This document shows, in pieces, positions 1 to 6,198 of a DNA stretch of 6,516 nucleotides. Under the pieces are notes generated by a model that searched no databases, had not been told where the DNA came from, and saw nothing but the letters and a program-made list of their open reading frames with translations. A program made the position numbers and the translations under genes. Within the stretch, counting starts at the first letter, position 1; every line of letters begins with the position of its first letter. Source of the DNA: Clostridia bacterium (GTDB taxonomy: Bacteria; Bacillota; Clostridia; UMGS1883); NCBI GenBank assembly GCA_900768005.1, contig CAAGBE010000060.1, positions 1-6,516 of the forward strand, given 5' to 3'.

Positions 1-1726
1 CACGGAATGCTGCGATTCTGTCAGCCTCGAAGAACATGTGCTCTGTACGGCAAAGACCGATACCTTCTGCACCAAGTTCGCGAGCCTTCTTAGCATCAGC
101 GGGTGTATCTGCGTTAGTTCTAACCTTAAGAGTTCTGAACTCGTCAGCCCACTGCATGATTCTGCCGAACTCACCTGCGATTTCAGCATCAACTGTGGGG
201 ATGATACCGTCGTAGATGTTACCTGTAGAACCGTCAATAGAGATGAAGTCGCCTTCAACATATGTCTTACCGCCAAGGGTAAACTTCTTATTTTCTTCGT
301 CCATGTTGATGTCACCGCAACCGGAAACACAGCATGTACCCATACCACGAGCAACAACTGCTGCGTGAGATGTCATACCGCCACGAACTGTGAGGATACC
401 CTGAGAAGCCTTCATACCTGTGATATCTTCGGGAGAGGTTTCAAGACGAACAAGAACAACCTTTTCTCCTCTTGCGTTCCAAGCTTCGGCATCTTCAGCT
501 GTGAATACAATCTTACCGCAAGCAGCACCGGGAGAAGCACCAAGACCTCTACCAGCAGGTGTAGCAGCCTTAAGAGCCTTTGCATCGAACTGGGGATGAA
601 GAAGTGTATCAAGGTTTCTGGGGTCGATCATTGCAACAGCTTTCTTCTTATCAATCATGCCCTCGTCAACAAGGTCACAAGCAATCTTAAGAGCAGCCTT
701 TGCAGTTCTCTTACCGTTACGTGTCTGAAGCATATAGAGCTTTCTGTTTTCAATAGTGAACTCCATATCCTGCATATCTCTGTAGTGGTCTTCAAGGATA
801 CCACATACTTTATTGAATTCTTCGAATGCTTCGGGGAACTTCTCAGCCATCTGAGCGATGGGCATAGGTGTACGAACGCCTGCAACAACGTCTTCACCCT
901 GAGCGTTTACAAGGAATTCACCCATAAGACCGGGTTCGCCTGTAGCGGGGTCACGTGTGAATGCAACACCTGTACCGCAATCGTCACCCATGTTACCGAA
1001 TGCCATCATCTGTACGTTAACAGCTGTACCCCAAGAATAGGGAATATCGTTGTCACGACGGTAAACGTTTGCACGGGGGTTGTCCCAAGAACGGAATACT
1101 GCTTCAACAGCACCCATAAGCTGTTCCTTGGGGTCTGTGGGGAAGTCCTTACCAATCTTGGACTTATATTCAGCCTTGAACTGCTCAGCAAGAGTCTTAA
1201 GGTCTTCAGCTGTAAGGTCGATATCGTTAGAAACGCCCTTAGCTTCCTTCATTTCGTCGATAAGCTGTTCAAAGTACTTCTTACCAACTTCCATAACTAC
1301 GTCAGAATACATCTGGATGAATCTTCTGTAGCAGTCGTAAGCCCATCTTGCATTGCCGCTCTTCTGAGCCATAGCCTCGACAACATCTTCATTAAGACCG
1401 AGGTTGAGGATTGTGTCCATCATACCGGGCATAGAAGCTCTAGCACCGGAACGAACGGAAACGAGAAGGGGATTTTCCTTATCGCCGAATTTCTTTCCGC
1501 AAACTTCCTCCATCTTACCGATGTATTCCATGATCTGTGCCTGGATTTCATCGTTGATTTTTCTACCGTCCTCATAGTACTGAGTACAAGCTTCTGTTGT
1601 GATTGTGAAGCCCTGAGGAACGGGAAGACCGATAGCGGTCATTTCAGCAAGGTTAGCACCCTTACCACCGAGAAGGTTTCTCATGGTAGCGTTACCTTCG
1701 CTGAAAAGATAAACAAATTTTGTCAT
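1..1726 (-). CDS. ppdK: Pyruvate, phosphate dikinase, N-terminal 575 residues (3' end outside window)
   Basis: Pyruvate, phosphate dikinase interconverts pyruvate + ATP + Pi and PEP + AMP + PPi in the cytoplasm. In anaerobic clostridia it serves PPi-linked glycolysis or PEP synthesis. The visible part holds the ATP-grasp nucleotide-binding domain (about residues 1-340; GGKGANLAEM at 20-29, SVRSGAR at 90-96, LQTRNGKRTA at 333-342). It is followed by the swivelling phosphohistidine domain (about 380-510) with GGMTSHAAVVARGMG at 449-463, where His454 is the phosphorylated residue. The start of the PEP/pyruvate barrel follows, with the CRTEHMFF motif at 559-566. Family members are about 870-890 residues, so roughly 300 residues, including the catalytic Cys near the C terminus, lie beyond the left edge; the frame is open to base 2. 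The ATG at 1726-1724 follows a perfect AGGAGGT with 8-nt spacing. Codon choice is strongly biased (GGT, GCT, CTT, CGT), as in abundant proteins. Identification is secure; physiological direction cannot be told from sequence. Confidence 0.97.
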   Translation of the reverse strand, partial: MTKFVYLFSEGNATMRNLLGGKGANLAEMTAIGLPVPQGFTITTEACTQYYEDGRKINDEIQAQIMEYIGKMEEVCGKKFGDKENPLLVSVRSGARASMPGMMDTILNLGLNEDVVEAMAQKSGNARWAYDCYRRFIQMYSDVVMEVGKKYFEQLIDEMKEAKGVSNDIDLTAEDLKTLAEQFKAEYKSKIGKDFPTDPKEQLMGAVEAVFRSWDNPRANVYRRDNDIPYSWGTAVNVQMMAFGNMGDDCGTGVAFTRDPATGEPGLMGEFLVNAQGEDVVAGVRTPMPIAQMAEKFPEAFEEFNKVCGILEDHYRDMQDMEFTIENRKLYMLQTRNGKRTAKAALKIACDLVDEGMIDKKKAVAMIDPRNLDTLLHPQFDAKALKAATPAGRGLGASPGAACGKIVFTAEDAEAWNARGEKVVLVRLETSPEDITGMKASQGILTVRGGMTSHAAVVARGMGTCCVSGCGDINMDEENKKFTLGGKTYVEGDFISIDGSTGNIYDGIIPTVDAEIAGEFGRIMQWADEFRTLKVRTNADTPADAKKARELGAEGIGLCRTEHMFFEADRIAAFR

Positions 1727-1734
1727 CTTAGTTA

Positions 1735-1740
1735 CCTCCT
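1735..1740 (-). promoter_or_regulatory. Consensus Shine-Dalgarno of ppdK
   Basis: The minus strand reads AGGAGG, continuing into GT, 8 nt before the ppdK ATG. This is the strongest ribosome-binding site in the window. It fixes the start and fits a highly translated protein. Confidence 0.9.
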
Positions 1741-1781
1741 AAAATATTATTATTTTATCCTTTATTTTTTTCGCACATACT

Positions 1782-1787
1782 ATCATA
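1782..1787 (-). promoter_or_regulatory. Possible -10 element of a ppdK promoter
   Basis: TATGAT on the minus strand matches the sigma-A -10 consensus at five of six positions and would give a leader of roughly 50 nt before the ppdK start. The region 16-18 bp upstream has no good -35 hexamer (TAGCTT is the 17-bp-spaced candidate), so the promoter is weak, activator-dependent or misplaced. The 108-bp gap after recO makes some promoter here likely. Confidence 0.3.
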
Positions 1788-1802
1788 CATCATTTTGTAT
1801 GA
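1783..1802. promoter_or_regulatory. Perfect 7-6-7 palindrome, possible operator before ppdK
   Basis: The arms TCATACA (1783-1789) and TGTATGA (1796-1802) are exact reverse complements separated by 6 bp. The site lies 57 bp upstream of the ppdK start and overlaps a possible -10 hexamer, TATGAT (minus strand, 1787-1782). Arm length, spacer and position fit a dimeric repressor site. No known regulator's consensus is recognised, and AT-rich DNA can form such repeats by chance, so operator function is inferred. Confidence 0.4.
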
Positions 1803-1819
1803 AAAAGCTAGTCTTTTTT

Positions 1820-1850
1820 TGAAAAAATGCAAAATTAAGGCATTTTTTCA
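1820..1850. terminator. Perfect 11-bp inverted repeat spanning the recO stop codon; possible weak bidirectional terminator
   Basis: The arms TGAAAAAATGC (1820-1830) and GCATTTTTTCA (1840-1850) are exact reverse complements around a 9-nt loop. On the minus strand the hairpin includes the last recO codons, and the TAA stop sits in the loop. The second arm carries a run of six T, but the stem is A/T-rich with only a short GC core, and no extra U-run follows. It could end the upstream operon before ppdK, or protect the mRNA 3' end. Terminator activity is inferred. Confidence 0.35.
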
Positions 1851-2584
1851 ATAATTCCGTGTAAATAGTCAAGCGATTTAGGTAAATCACCCAAATGATA
1901 CCTTAAAAATGGCTCAGTAATGGAAGAAAGAGAAGCAGAAACCGTCATATCGTATTCGCAGAAAAGAGCGTCCTTGAGTGAGCTTTCTGTTATGTATACC
2001 GCAAGCTTAAGCTGTGCAGGATTCAGTAGTACGCTGTCGTCAGTTCTGTGTTCTTTGCATCTTACTTCACCCTCAGAAACGGAAAAACAGCACGCCTTTT
2101 CTCCGCAGGGACATTCCTCACTGAATTCTGGAACAATTCCTACAAGCTCCATCAGTTTTATTTCAAACACCGCTTTTATAAGGGGTGCGGAATCTCTTCT
2201 TTTACAAAGTACATAGAGGGTGTTTAAAAGTAATCTTACTTCCTCGTCTGCACCAATTCCTGGTTGAACACACATCTCGGAAAGAGAAGCAAAATAAGCG
2301 CCGTAGGATAAAAGCACCACATCCTCTGAAAGGGTGCGGAAGCTTTCATTAAGCTCGGCGCTTACAAGTGAATAAAATCCGTCTTTTACTTTTTTCAGCA
2401 CAAAAGAAGAATAGCAAAGGGGAGCGCAGGCGTTCCTGCTTTGATGCTTAAGGCTCTTTACACCCTTTGCAATGACAGTAAGCCTGCCCTCCTCTGGAGA
2501 GAGGAGGGTAAGAAGCTTGTCATTTTCTCCGCTTTGCGCTATCTTTACCACTATTGCATTGATTTTGATTGTGTTTTCTGGCAT
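1835..2584 (-). CDS. recO: DNA repair and recombination mediator protein RecO
   Basis: RecO works with RecR (and RecF) to load RecA onto SSB-coated single-stranded DNA in gap repair and also anneals DNA strands. The 249-residue product has the usual family length. The N-terminal OB-fold is at about residues 5-80 (INAIVVKI at 8-15, EEGRLTVIAKGVK at 31-43). An all-helical domain follows, and the family-typical tail FLRYHLGDLPKSLDYL is at 226-241. A Cys/His cluster at 158-179 (C158, C160, C165, C166, C176, H179) is the zinc-finger position, though C158-P-C160 is tighter than the common CxxC. The frame continues upstream to a GTG at 2665, but that extension lies inside yqzL in another frame and lacks a ribosome site. 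The ATG at 2584 has only a weak GAG-type site 8 nt upstream and overlaps the end of yqzL by 34 bp, suggesting translational coupling. The stop lies in a hairpin loop. Confidence 0.95.
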   Translation of the reverse strand: MPENTIKINAIVVKIAQSGENDKLLTLLSPEEGRLTVIAKGVKSLKHQSRNACAPLCYSSFVLKKVKDGFYSLVSAELNESFRTLSEDVVLLSYGAYFASLSEMCVQPGIGADEEVRLLLNTLYVLCKRRDSAPLIKAVFEIKLMELVGIVPEFSEECPCGEKACCFSVSEGEVRCKEHRTDDSVLLNPAQLKLAVYITESSLKDALFCEYDMTVSASLSSITEPFLRYHLGDLPKSLDYLHGIIEKMP

Positions 2585-2688
2585 TTTACATTCTCTTTCT
2601 GCTGTTCGTGCTTTTTGTATTTCAGATAAATATCTATATTTCCTGTTCCTGTGAACATATCCCACATAATACTGTTTGTTCTTGCCAA
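2551..2688 (-). CDS. yqzL: YqzL-family small protein (45 aa, TTG start)
   Basis: This short frame between era and recO encodes a protein whose residues 9-25 read WDMFTGTGNIDIYLKYK. They match the W-xx-F-xx-TGNI-xx-YL-x-YK pattern I recall for the YqzL family, a 45-50-residue protein found between era and recO in Bacillus and many clostridia. Its function is unknown. The start is TTG at 2688-2686, preceded by GAGGTG with 6-nt spacing. The internal ATG at 2667 has no ribosome site and would remove seven residues. The C-terminal part is Lys/Gln-rich and hydrophilic, with no membrane segment or signal. The last 34 bp overlap the recO start in a different frame. Family assignment rests on motif and position from memory, not on a search. 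Confidence 0.8.
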   Translation of the reverse strand: MARTNSIMWDMFTGTGNIDIYLKYKKHEQQKENVKCQKTQSKSMQ

Positions 2689-2694
2689 CTGAAT

Positions 2695-2700
2695 CACCTC
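2695..2700 (-). promoter_or_regulatory. Shine-Dalgarno that fixes the yqzL TTG start
   Basis: GAGGTG on the minus strand lies 6 nt before the TTG codon at 2688. It has no other well-spaced start in any frame: the recO ATG is over 100 nt away. This supports yqzL as a translated gene. Confidence 0.7.
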
Positions 2701-2748
2701 ACAGTTAGTATGTGGAAAAGAAAATTTTTAATAGCTTGAAAATTTTTC

Positions 2749-3642
2749 TTATTTTTCTTTTACAAAACCAAGCTCTTTGAGTGCTGTACCTTTATTTCTC
2801 CAATCTTCTCTTACCTTTACCCACAGTTCAAGATAAACCTGAGTGCCGAGAAGCTTTTCAATGTCTTTTCTCGCATATGAACCAATTCTTTTTATAGCTT
2901 CACCTTTTTTACCAATAATAATAGGCTTATGGCTTGCCTTTTCGCAATAGATAACAGCCGTAATTTTTGTAACATCGCCGGTTTCATCCATTTTTTCGAT
3001 TTCAACAGCCGTACCGTGGGGGATTTCTCTGTCAAGAAGACGGAGGATTTTCTCGCGGATAATTTCAGCAGACATTTCCCTTACTGTACTGTCAGCATAT
3101 ATTTCCGTATCATAGAAAGGCTCACCCTCTTCAAAATGCTTGAGAATTTCCTTGCGAAGAGAGTCAATACCATCCTTTTTAAATGCACTTACAGGCACAA
3201 TTGCCGCAAAATCGCTCTCATTGGTAAATGCCTGAATCTGGGGAAGTATAACCTCTTTTTCAACAGTATCAGCCTTGTTGATTGCAAGAATCAGGGGAAT
3301 ATTTTTTTCTGCTGCTTTTTTTATAATATTTTTTTCAAGGTCATAAACCTCTTTGCCTGCTTCAACTACCAAAATGGCAACATCTACATCTGCAAGAGAG
3401 CCTCCTGCAACGCTGTTCATATATTCACCCAGTTTTGTACGGGGAGAGTGCATACCGGGAGTATCAACAAAAACTATCTGATAATTTTCACCATTGTCGA
3501 TAGCCGCAAGATTTGTTCGTGTTGTCTGTGGCTTGTTGGAAACAATAGCCGCCTTTTCTCCGATAAATGCGTTAGTGAGAGTTGATTTTCCCACATTGGG
3601 TCTGCCTACGATTGCAACAAAGCCTGATTTAAAATTACTCAT
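2749..3642 (-). CDS. era: GTPase Era, 16S rRNA-binding ribosome assembly factor
   Basis: Era binds the 3' end of 16S rRNA and assists 30S subunit maturation, coupling it to growth. The 297-residue protein has the typical length and layout. The N-terminal GTPase domain carries G1 GRPNVGKS (13-20), G2 QTTR (39-42), G3 DTPG (60-63), G4 NKAD (122-125) and G5 SA (152-153). The C-terminal KH domain has the GxxG loop GKKG at 244-247. After G2 this protein reads TNLAAI where many homologues have an N-R/K-I-x-GI type sequence, a mild variation. The ATG at 3642 is preceded by AAAGGA (3656-3651) with 8-nt spacing. An in-frame TTG at 3663 overlaps the ybeY stop and has no comparable site, so the shorter start is preferred. 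The gene begins 17 bp after ybeY and is followed by a 60-bp AT-rich gap before yqzL. Confidence 0.97.
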   Translation of the reverse strand: MSNFKSGFVAIVGRPNVGKSTLTNAFIGEKAAIVSNKPQTTRTNLAAIDNGENYQIVFVDTPGMHSPRTKLGEYMNSVAGGSLADVDVAILVVEAGKEVYDLEKNIIKKAAEKNIPLILAINKADTVEKEVILPQIQAFTNESDFAAIVPVSAFKKDGIDSLRKEILKHFEEGEPFYDTEIYADSTVREMSAEIIREKILRLLDREIPHGTAVEIEKMDETGDVTKITAVIYCEKASHKPIIIGKKGEAIKRIGSYARKDIEKLLGTQVYLELWVKVREDWRNKGTALKELGFVKEK

Positions 3643-3650
3643 TGGTTTAT

Positions 3651-3656
3651 TCCTTT
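3651..3656 (-). promoter_or_regulatory. Shine-Dalgarno that fixes the era ATG start
   Basis: AAAGGA on the minus strand lies 8 nt before the ATG at 3642. It selects this start over the in-frame TTG 21 bp upstream, which sits at the ybeY stop codon. Confidence 0.75.
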
Positions 3657-3659
3657 CTA

Positions 3660-4151
3660 TCAACGATGTAAATCTAATATGTCCATAATTTCTTTTTCTC
3701 TGCCGCGCATTACGGATGTGTATGGCTCTTCCATATGATCAAAACCGAGAAGATGGAGCGTACTGTGAACGGTCAGGAAACCAACCTCTCTCTGGAGGGT
3801 ATGACCGTATTCCTCCGCCTGAGCCTTTGCTCTTTCAAGGGAAATTACAATGTCACCCAAAAGGAGCATATCCCCGTCATAGTCACCGCTTTCCTCAATC
3901 ATCACACCATCTTCGTCAAATTCAAGGATGGGGAAGCTTAAAACATCAGTAGGGGAGTCAATATCTCTTGTTTCCTTGTTAATCTGATGGATGCCCTCAT
4001 CATCTGTAATAAGAACACTCACCTCAAAATCTGTTTCTTCATCACCGCCCACGACCTGAAGTGTGGTGGCAACTGCTTTCTGCATAATTTCGGAAAGCTC
4101 CTCTGTAAATTCCAGCTTGTCCTGTTCGTTTTCAATAATAAACTGTATCAT
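3660..4151 (-). CDS. ybeY: Endoribonuclease YbeY (rRNA maturation factor)
   Basis: YbeY is a single-strand-specific metallo-endoribonuclease involved in 16S rRNA 3'-end maturation and ribosome quality control. The 163-residue protein carries the diagnostic zinc motif H-x3-H-x5-H as HSTLHLLGFDH (His129, His133, His139). It also has the conserved stretch NKETRDIDSPTDVLSFP (58-74), with an Arg (62) at the usual active-site position, and LLGDIVISLERAKAQAEEYG (97-116). Length is normal for the family. An in-frame ATG at 4184 would add 11 residues and overlap the pgpH end, but it has no ribosome site. The ATG at 4151 has GGAG at 7-nt spacing (4162-4159). The gene starts 25 bp after pgpH and ends 17 bp before era. 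YbeY and Era act in the same 30S maturation pathway. In Bacillus, dgkA and cdd lie between ybeY and era; here they do not. Confidence 0.96.
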   Translation of the reverse strand: MIQFIIENEQDKLEFTEELSEIMQKAVATTLQVVGGDEETDFEVSVLITDDEGIHQINKETRDIDSPTDVLSFPILEFDEDGVMIEESGDYDGDMLLLGDIVISLERAKAQAEEYGHTLQREVGFLTVHSTLHLLGFDHMEEPYTSVMRGREKEIMDILDLHR

Positions 4152-4158
4152 ATTTTTT

Positions 4159-4162
4159 CTCC
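4159..4162 (-). promoter_or_regulatory. Shine-Dalgarno that fixes the ybeY start
   Basis: GGAG on the minus strand lies 7 nt before the ATG at 4151. It favours this codon over the in-frame ATG at 4184, whose upstream sequence is the coding end of pgpH without a purine-rich site. Confidence 0.75.
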
Positions 4163-4176
4163 GTTCTGTATTTGAA

Positions 4177-6180
4177 TTATTCATACTTAATACGCTCGTG
4201 GAAATATCCGCCGAGTGTCTTGGTTATTACCTTGATAACCGTTTCAAGTTCTTCAAAGGTCATATTACAATGCGAGAATTGACCCGAGTTAACTCTTTCA
4301 GTTGCTATTTTACGAACCATACCCTCAATTTTTTCTTCGGTTTTGTCGTCTATGCTTCTTACCGCGGCCTCACAGGAGTCTGCAAGCATTACAATGGCTG
4401 CTTCCTTACTCTTGGGTGCAGGGCCGGGGTAGGTAAACTTTGCTTCATCAACTTCGGGGTCAAGCTCTTTTGCACGGATAAGAAAATATCCCGTGGTTGT
4501 TGTGCCGTGGTGCTGTGCAATAATATCTATAATGCTTTGGGGAAGTCTGTGTTTTATTGCCGTTTCAACACCCTCTGTAACGTGGCTTATAATAATTTGG
4601 GAGCTTTCTTCAGGCTGGAGAGAGTCGTGTGCATTTTTGTCATACTGATTCTCTTTGAAATAAAGAGGGTGACGGAGCTTGCCTATATCGTGGTAGTAAG
4701 CACCCACCCTTGTAAGGAGAGCGTCTGCACCGATGCTTCTTGCTGCAATTTCGGAAATGTTTGCAACCGTCAGTGAATGGTGATATGTGCCGGGTGCCTC
4801 TACAAGGAGCTTTTTTAGTAGCTTATTTTCGGGATTTGCAAGCTCTGAAAGCTTCATTGGTGTGGTGGCATTAAACAGCCATTCAACAAGGGGGAGAGAG
4901 CCTATCGTTATAAGCCCCGATATAAAGCCTCCTCCAAAACCTTTTGTAAATGAGAACAATGCAGTTACTATATTTGCAGATTCAACAAGTGAATGTGACG
5001 CAAATGTCAGCCCGTAAAAAACAGATGCAAGGACAGATGCAGGGAGAAGATGCGTACGCCTTTTTACCGCAGCAAAGCAGTAAGACGACATTGTTCCTGC
5101 AATTATGATGCATAATGCGTAACCCCAGTTTCCGTTAAATGCCACACCGCAAAATACTGCAAGCATAATATTGGTGATAATTGCAGTACGGGCACAACTG
5201 AAAATCGTAACAATTCCAACGAACATACCAACAGGAATAAGCTCTGTCATACTCTCGGGAATGATGTTGGAGCCATATACACAAATCAATATTACAATAA
5301 GTGCAAAGAGTGCAGTTATAGGGATGGACGTAGGAGATTTTTTCTCAATCCTGTAAAAGAAAAATGAGGTTATTATATAGCATATAAACATCAAAAGAAT
5401 AAGTCCGAGGGTATATGTCCACGAAACCTGATTCATACCCTTTATAAGGCCTAATTGCATAAGTGTATCGTACTGTTCCTCAGTTACAATGCTGCCCTTT
5501 GTCACAATGGTCTGATTCTTTTTATAAGTAACCTCTTCTACCTGAGCTTCTGCTTCACTGCGTGCCTTTTCGGTTTCTTCTTCGTCAAGAATCTGGTTGG
5601 TTTGAAGCACCAGACTTATAATACTCTTAGCTGCAGATTTTTGACCACTGCTGATTTTCAGCTTGTCAACTTCGGTGTCGCAAGCTTTTTGTGATTCCTG
5701 GGTATCGGACACGATTTTCCTCATTTCGGTTTCCACGATACCGCAGATTTTATTCATTTCTTCAAACTGCAAATCAGATGCCATCATAAGTGCCAGTGCA
5801 GTTTCTTCGGAAATTCTTAATGTAGTTCCCGTCTTTAACTTATCCACTCCTGCAAAAATATTTTCGGTATCCTTACGGTAATTTCTTGCAAGAGAAAACA
5901 GATTGGTTATATTGTCTGTTGCGTCCTTTGTAATTTCTTCATCAGCCTTGTAGCGGTTTGGCTCTTGGTTTCTTGCTTCCTCGCGCTTTTTCTGCGTAGC
6001 TGTTTCATCTACGAAGGAACGGGGTGCATAAACAGTTTCGGGAGCAGCCTCGCCAACAGTAACATCTACCTGCTTTGGCTTATTGAGAAAAAGTATAACT
6101 ATAAAAATCAGAATAAGCGAAACTACCGTTACAAGGGTATGGGCTATATTGCTGAAATTAATCCTTTTTTTATTTTTCAT
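4177..6180 (-). CDS. pgpH: Cyclic-di-AMP phosphodiesterase PgpH (7TM receptor with HD domain)
   Basis: This is a PgpH/YqfF-type membrane phosphodiesterase that hydrolyses c-di-AMP to pApA, lowering the second messenger that controls potassium and osmolyte uptake. The 667-residue protein starts with a short cytoplasmic tail and a membrane segment (about 15-32). An extracellular 7TMR-HDED-type region follows (about 34-250), Lys/Glu-rich and predicted helical. Next comes a bundle of membrane segments (about 254-436) and a cytoplasmic HD domain. Metal and catalytic residues are all present: H467-H468 (GTYHHS), H497-D498 in YYHDIGK, H533, H557-H558 (QHHGT) and D601 (LADSCEA). The ATG at 6180 follows AAGGA with 7-nt spacing; the TTG two codons upstream lies within that spacer and is less likely. 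The gene begins 18 bp after phoH and ends 25 bp before ybeY, so all are probably cotranscribed. The c-di-AMP role follows from family knowledge; the ligand of the external domain cannot be read from the sequence. Confidence 0.95.
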   Translation of the reverse strand: MKNKKRINFSNIAHTLVTVVSLILIFIVILFLNKPKQVDVTVGEAAPETVYAPRSFVDETATQKKREEARNQEPNRYKADEEITKDATDNITNLFSLARNYRKDTENIFAGVDKLKTGTTLRISEETALALMMASDLQFEEMNKICGIVETEMRKIVSDTQESQKACDTEVDKLKISSGQKSAAKSIISLVLQTNQILDEEETEKARSEAEAQVEEVTYKKNQTIVTKGSIVTEEQYDTLMQLGLIKGMNQVSWTYTLGLILLMFICYIITSFFFYRIEKKSPTSIPITALFALIVILICVYGSNIIPESMTELIPVGMFVGIVTIFSCARTAIITNIMLAVFCGVAFNGNWGYALCIIIAGTMSSYCFAAVKRRTHLLPASVLASVFYGLTFASHSLVESANIVTALFSFTKGFGGGFISGLITIGSLPLVEWLFNATTPMKLSELANPENKLLKKLLVEAPGTYHHSLTVANISEIAARSIGADALLTRVGAYYHDIGKLRHPLYFKENQYDKNAHDSLQPEESSQIIISHVTEGVETAIKHRLPQSIIDIIAQHHGTTTTGYFLIRAKELDPEVDEAKFTYPGPAPKSKEAAIVMLADSCEAAVRSIDDKTEEKIEGMVRKIATERVNSGQFSHCNMTFEELETVIKVITKTLGGYFHERIKYE

Positions 6181-6187
6181 AAGCAAA

Positions 6188-6192
6188 TCCTT
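6188..6192 (-). promoter_or_regulatory. Shine-Dalgarno of pgpH
   Basis: AAGGA on the minus strand, within the 18-bp gap after phoH, is 7 nt before the ATG at 6180. It argues against the TTG at 6186, which would be only 1 nt from the site. Confidence 0.75.
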
Positions 6193-6198
6193 CTTCCG

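Noticed and set aside
1802..1820. AAAAAG / CTTTTT inverted repeat with a T-run in the recO-ppdK gap
   Set aside because: The stem is six bp with one G-C pair and would not be stable. The T-run is on the plus strand, where no gene ends nearby.
38..1822. A 594-codon open frame on the plus strand
   Set aside because: It lies antisense to ppdK, which has a perfect ribosome site and all family motifs. The translation is Ser/Cys/Thr/His-rich with no recognisable domain. Its openness is explained by ppdK's codon bias, which avoids the codons that read as stops on the other strand.
2585..2665. A 27-residue N-terminal extension of recO from a GTG codon
   Set aside because: The extension would start at GTG without a ribosome site and is covered by yqzL in another frame. 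RecO homology begins at about the ATG at 2584, giving a normal 249-residue protein.
2720..2747. Direct repeat GAAAATTTTT (2720-2729 and 2738-2747) in the era-yqzL gap
   Set aside because: Both copies are simple A/T runs in a 60-bp AT-rich spacer. There is no promoter pair or GC-rich stem, so chance low-complexity sequence is the simplest reading.
2929..3585. A 218-codon plus-strand frame opposite era
   Set aside because: It is antisense to a gene with all five GTPase motifs and a KH domain. The translation is Phe/Cys/Asn-rich without domain features and has no ribosome site of note.
4152..4184. An 11-residue N-terminal extension of ybeY from the ATG overlapping the pgpH stop
   Set aside because: No Shine-Dalgarno precedes that ATG, whereas GGAG is ideally placed for the ATG at 4151. 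The extra residues are hydrophilic and not part of the conserved domain.
4063..4776. A 237-codon plus-strand frame opposite ybeY and pgpH
   Set aside because: It spans the antisense of two well-supported genes and crosses their boundary. The Cys/Phe-rich translation shows no family motif.
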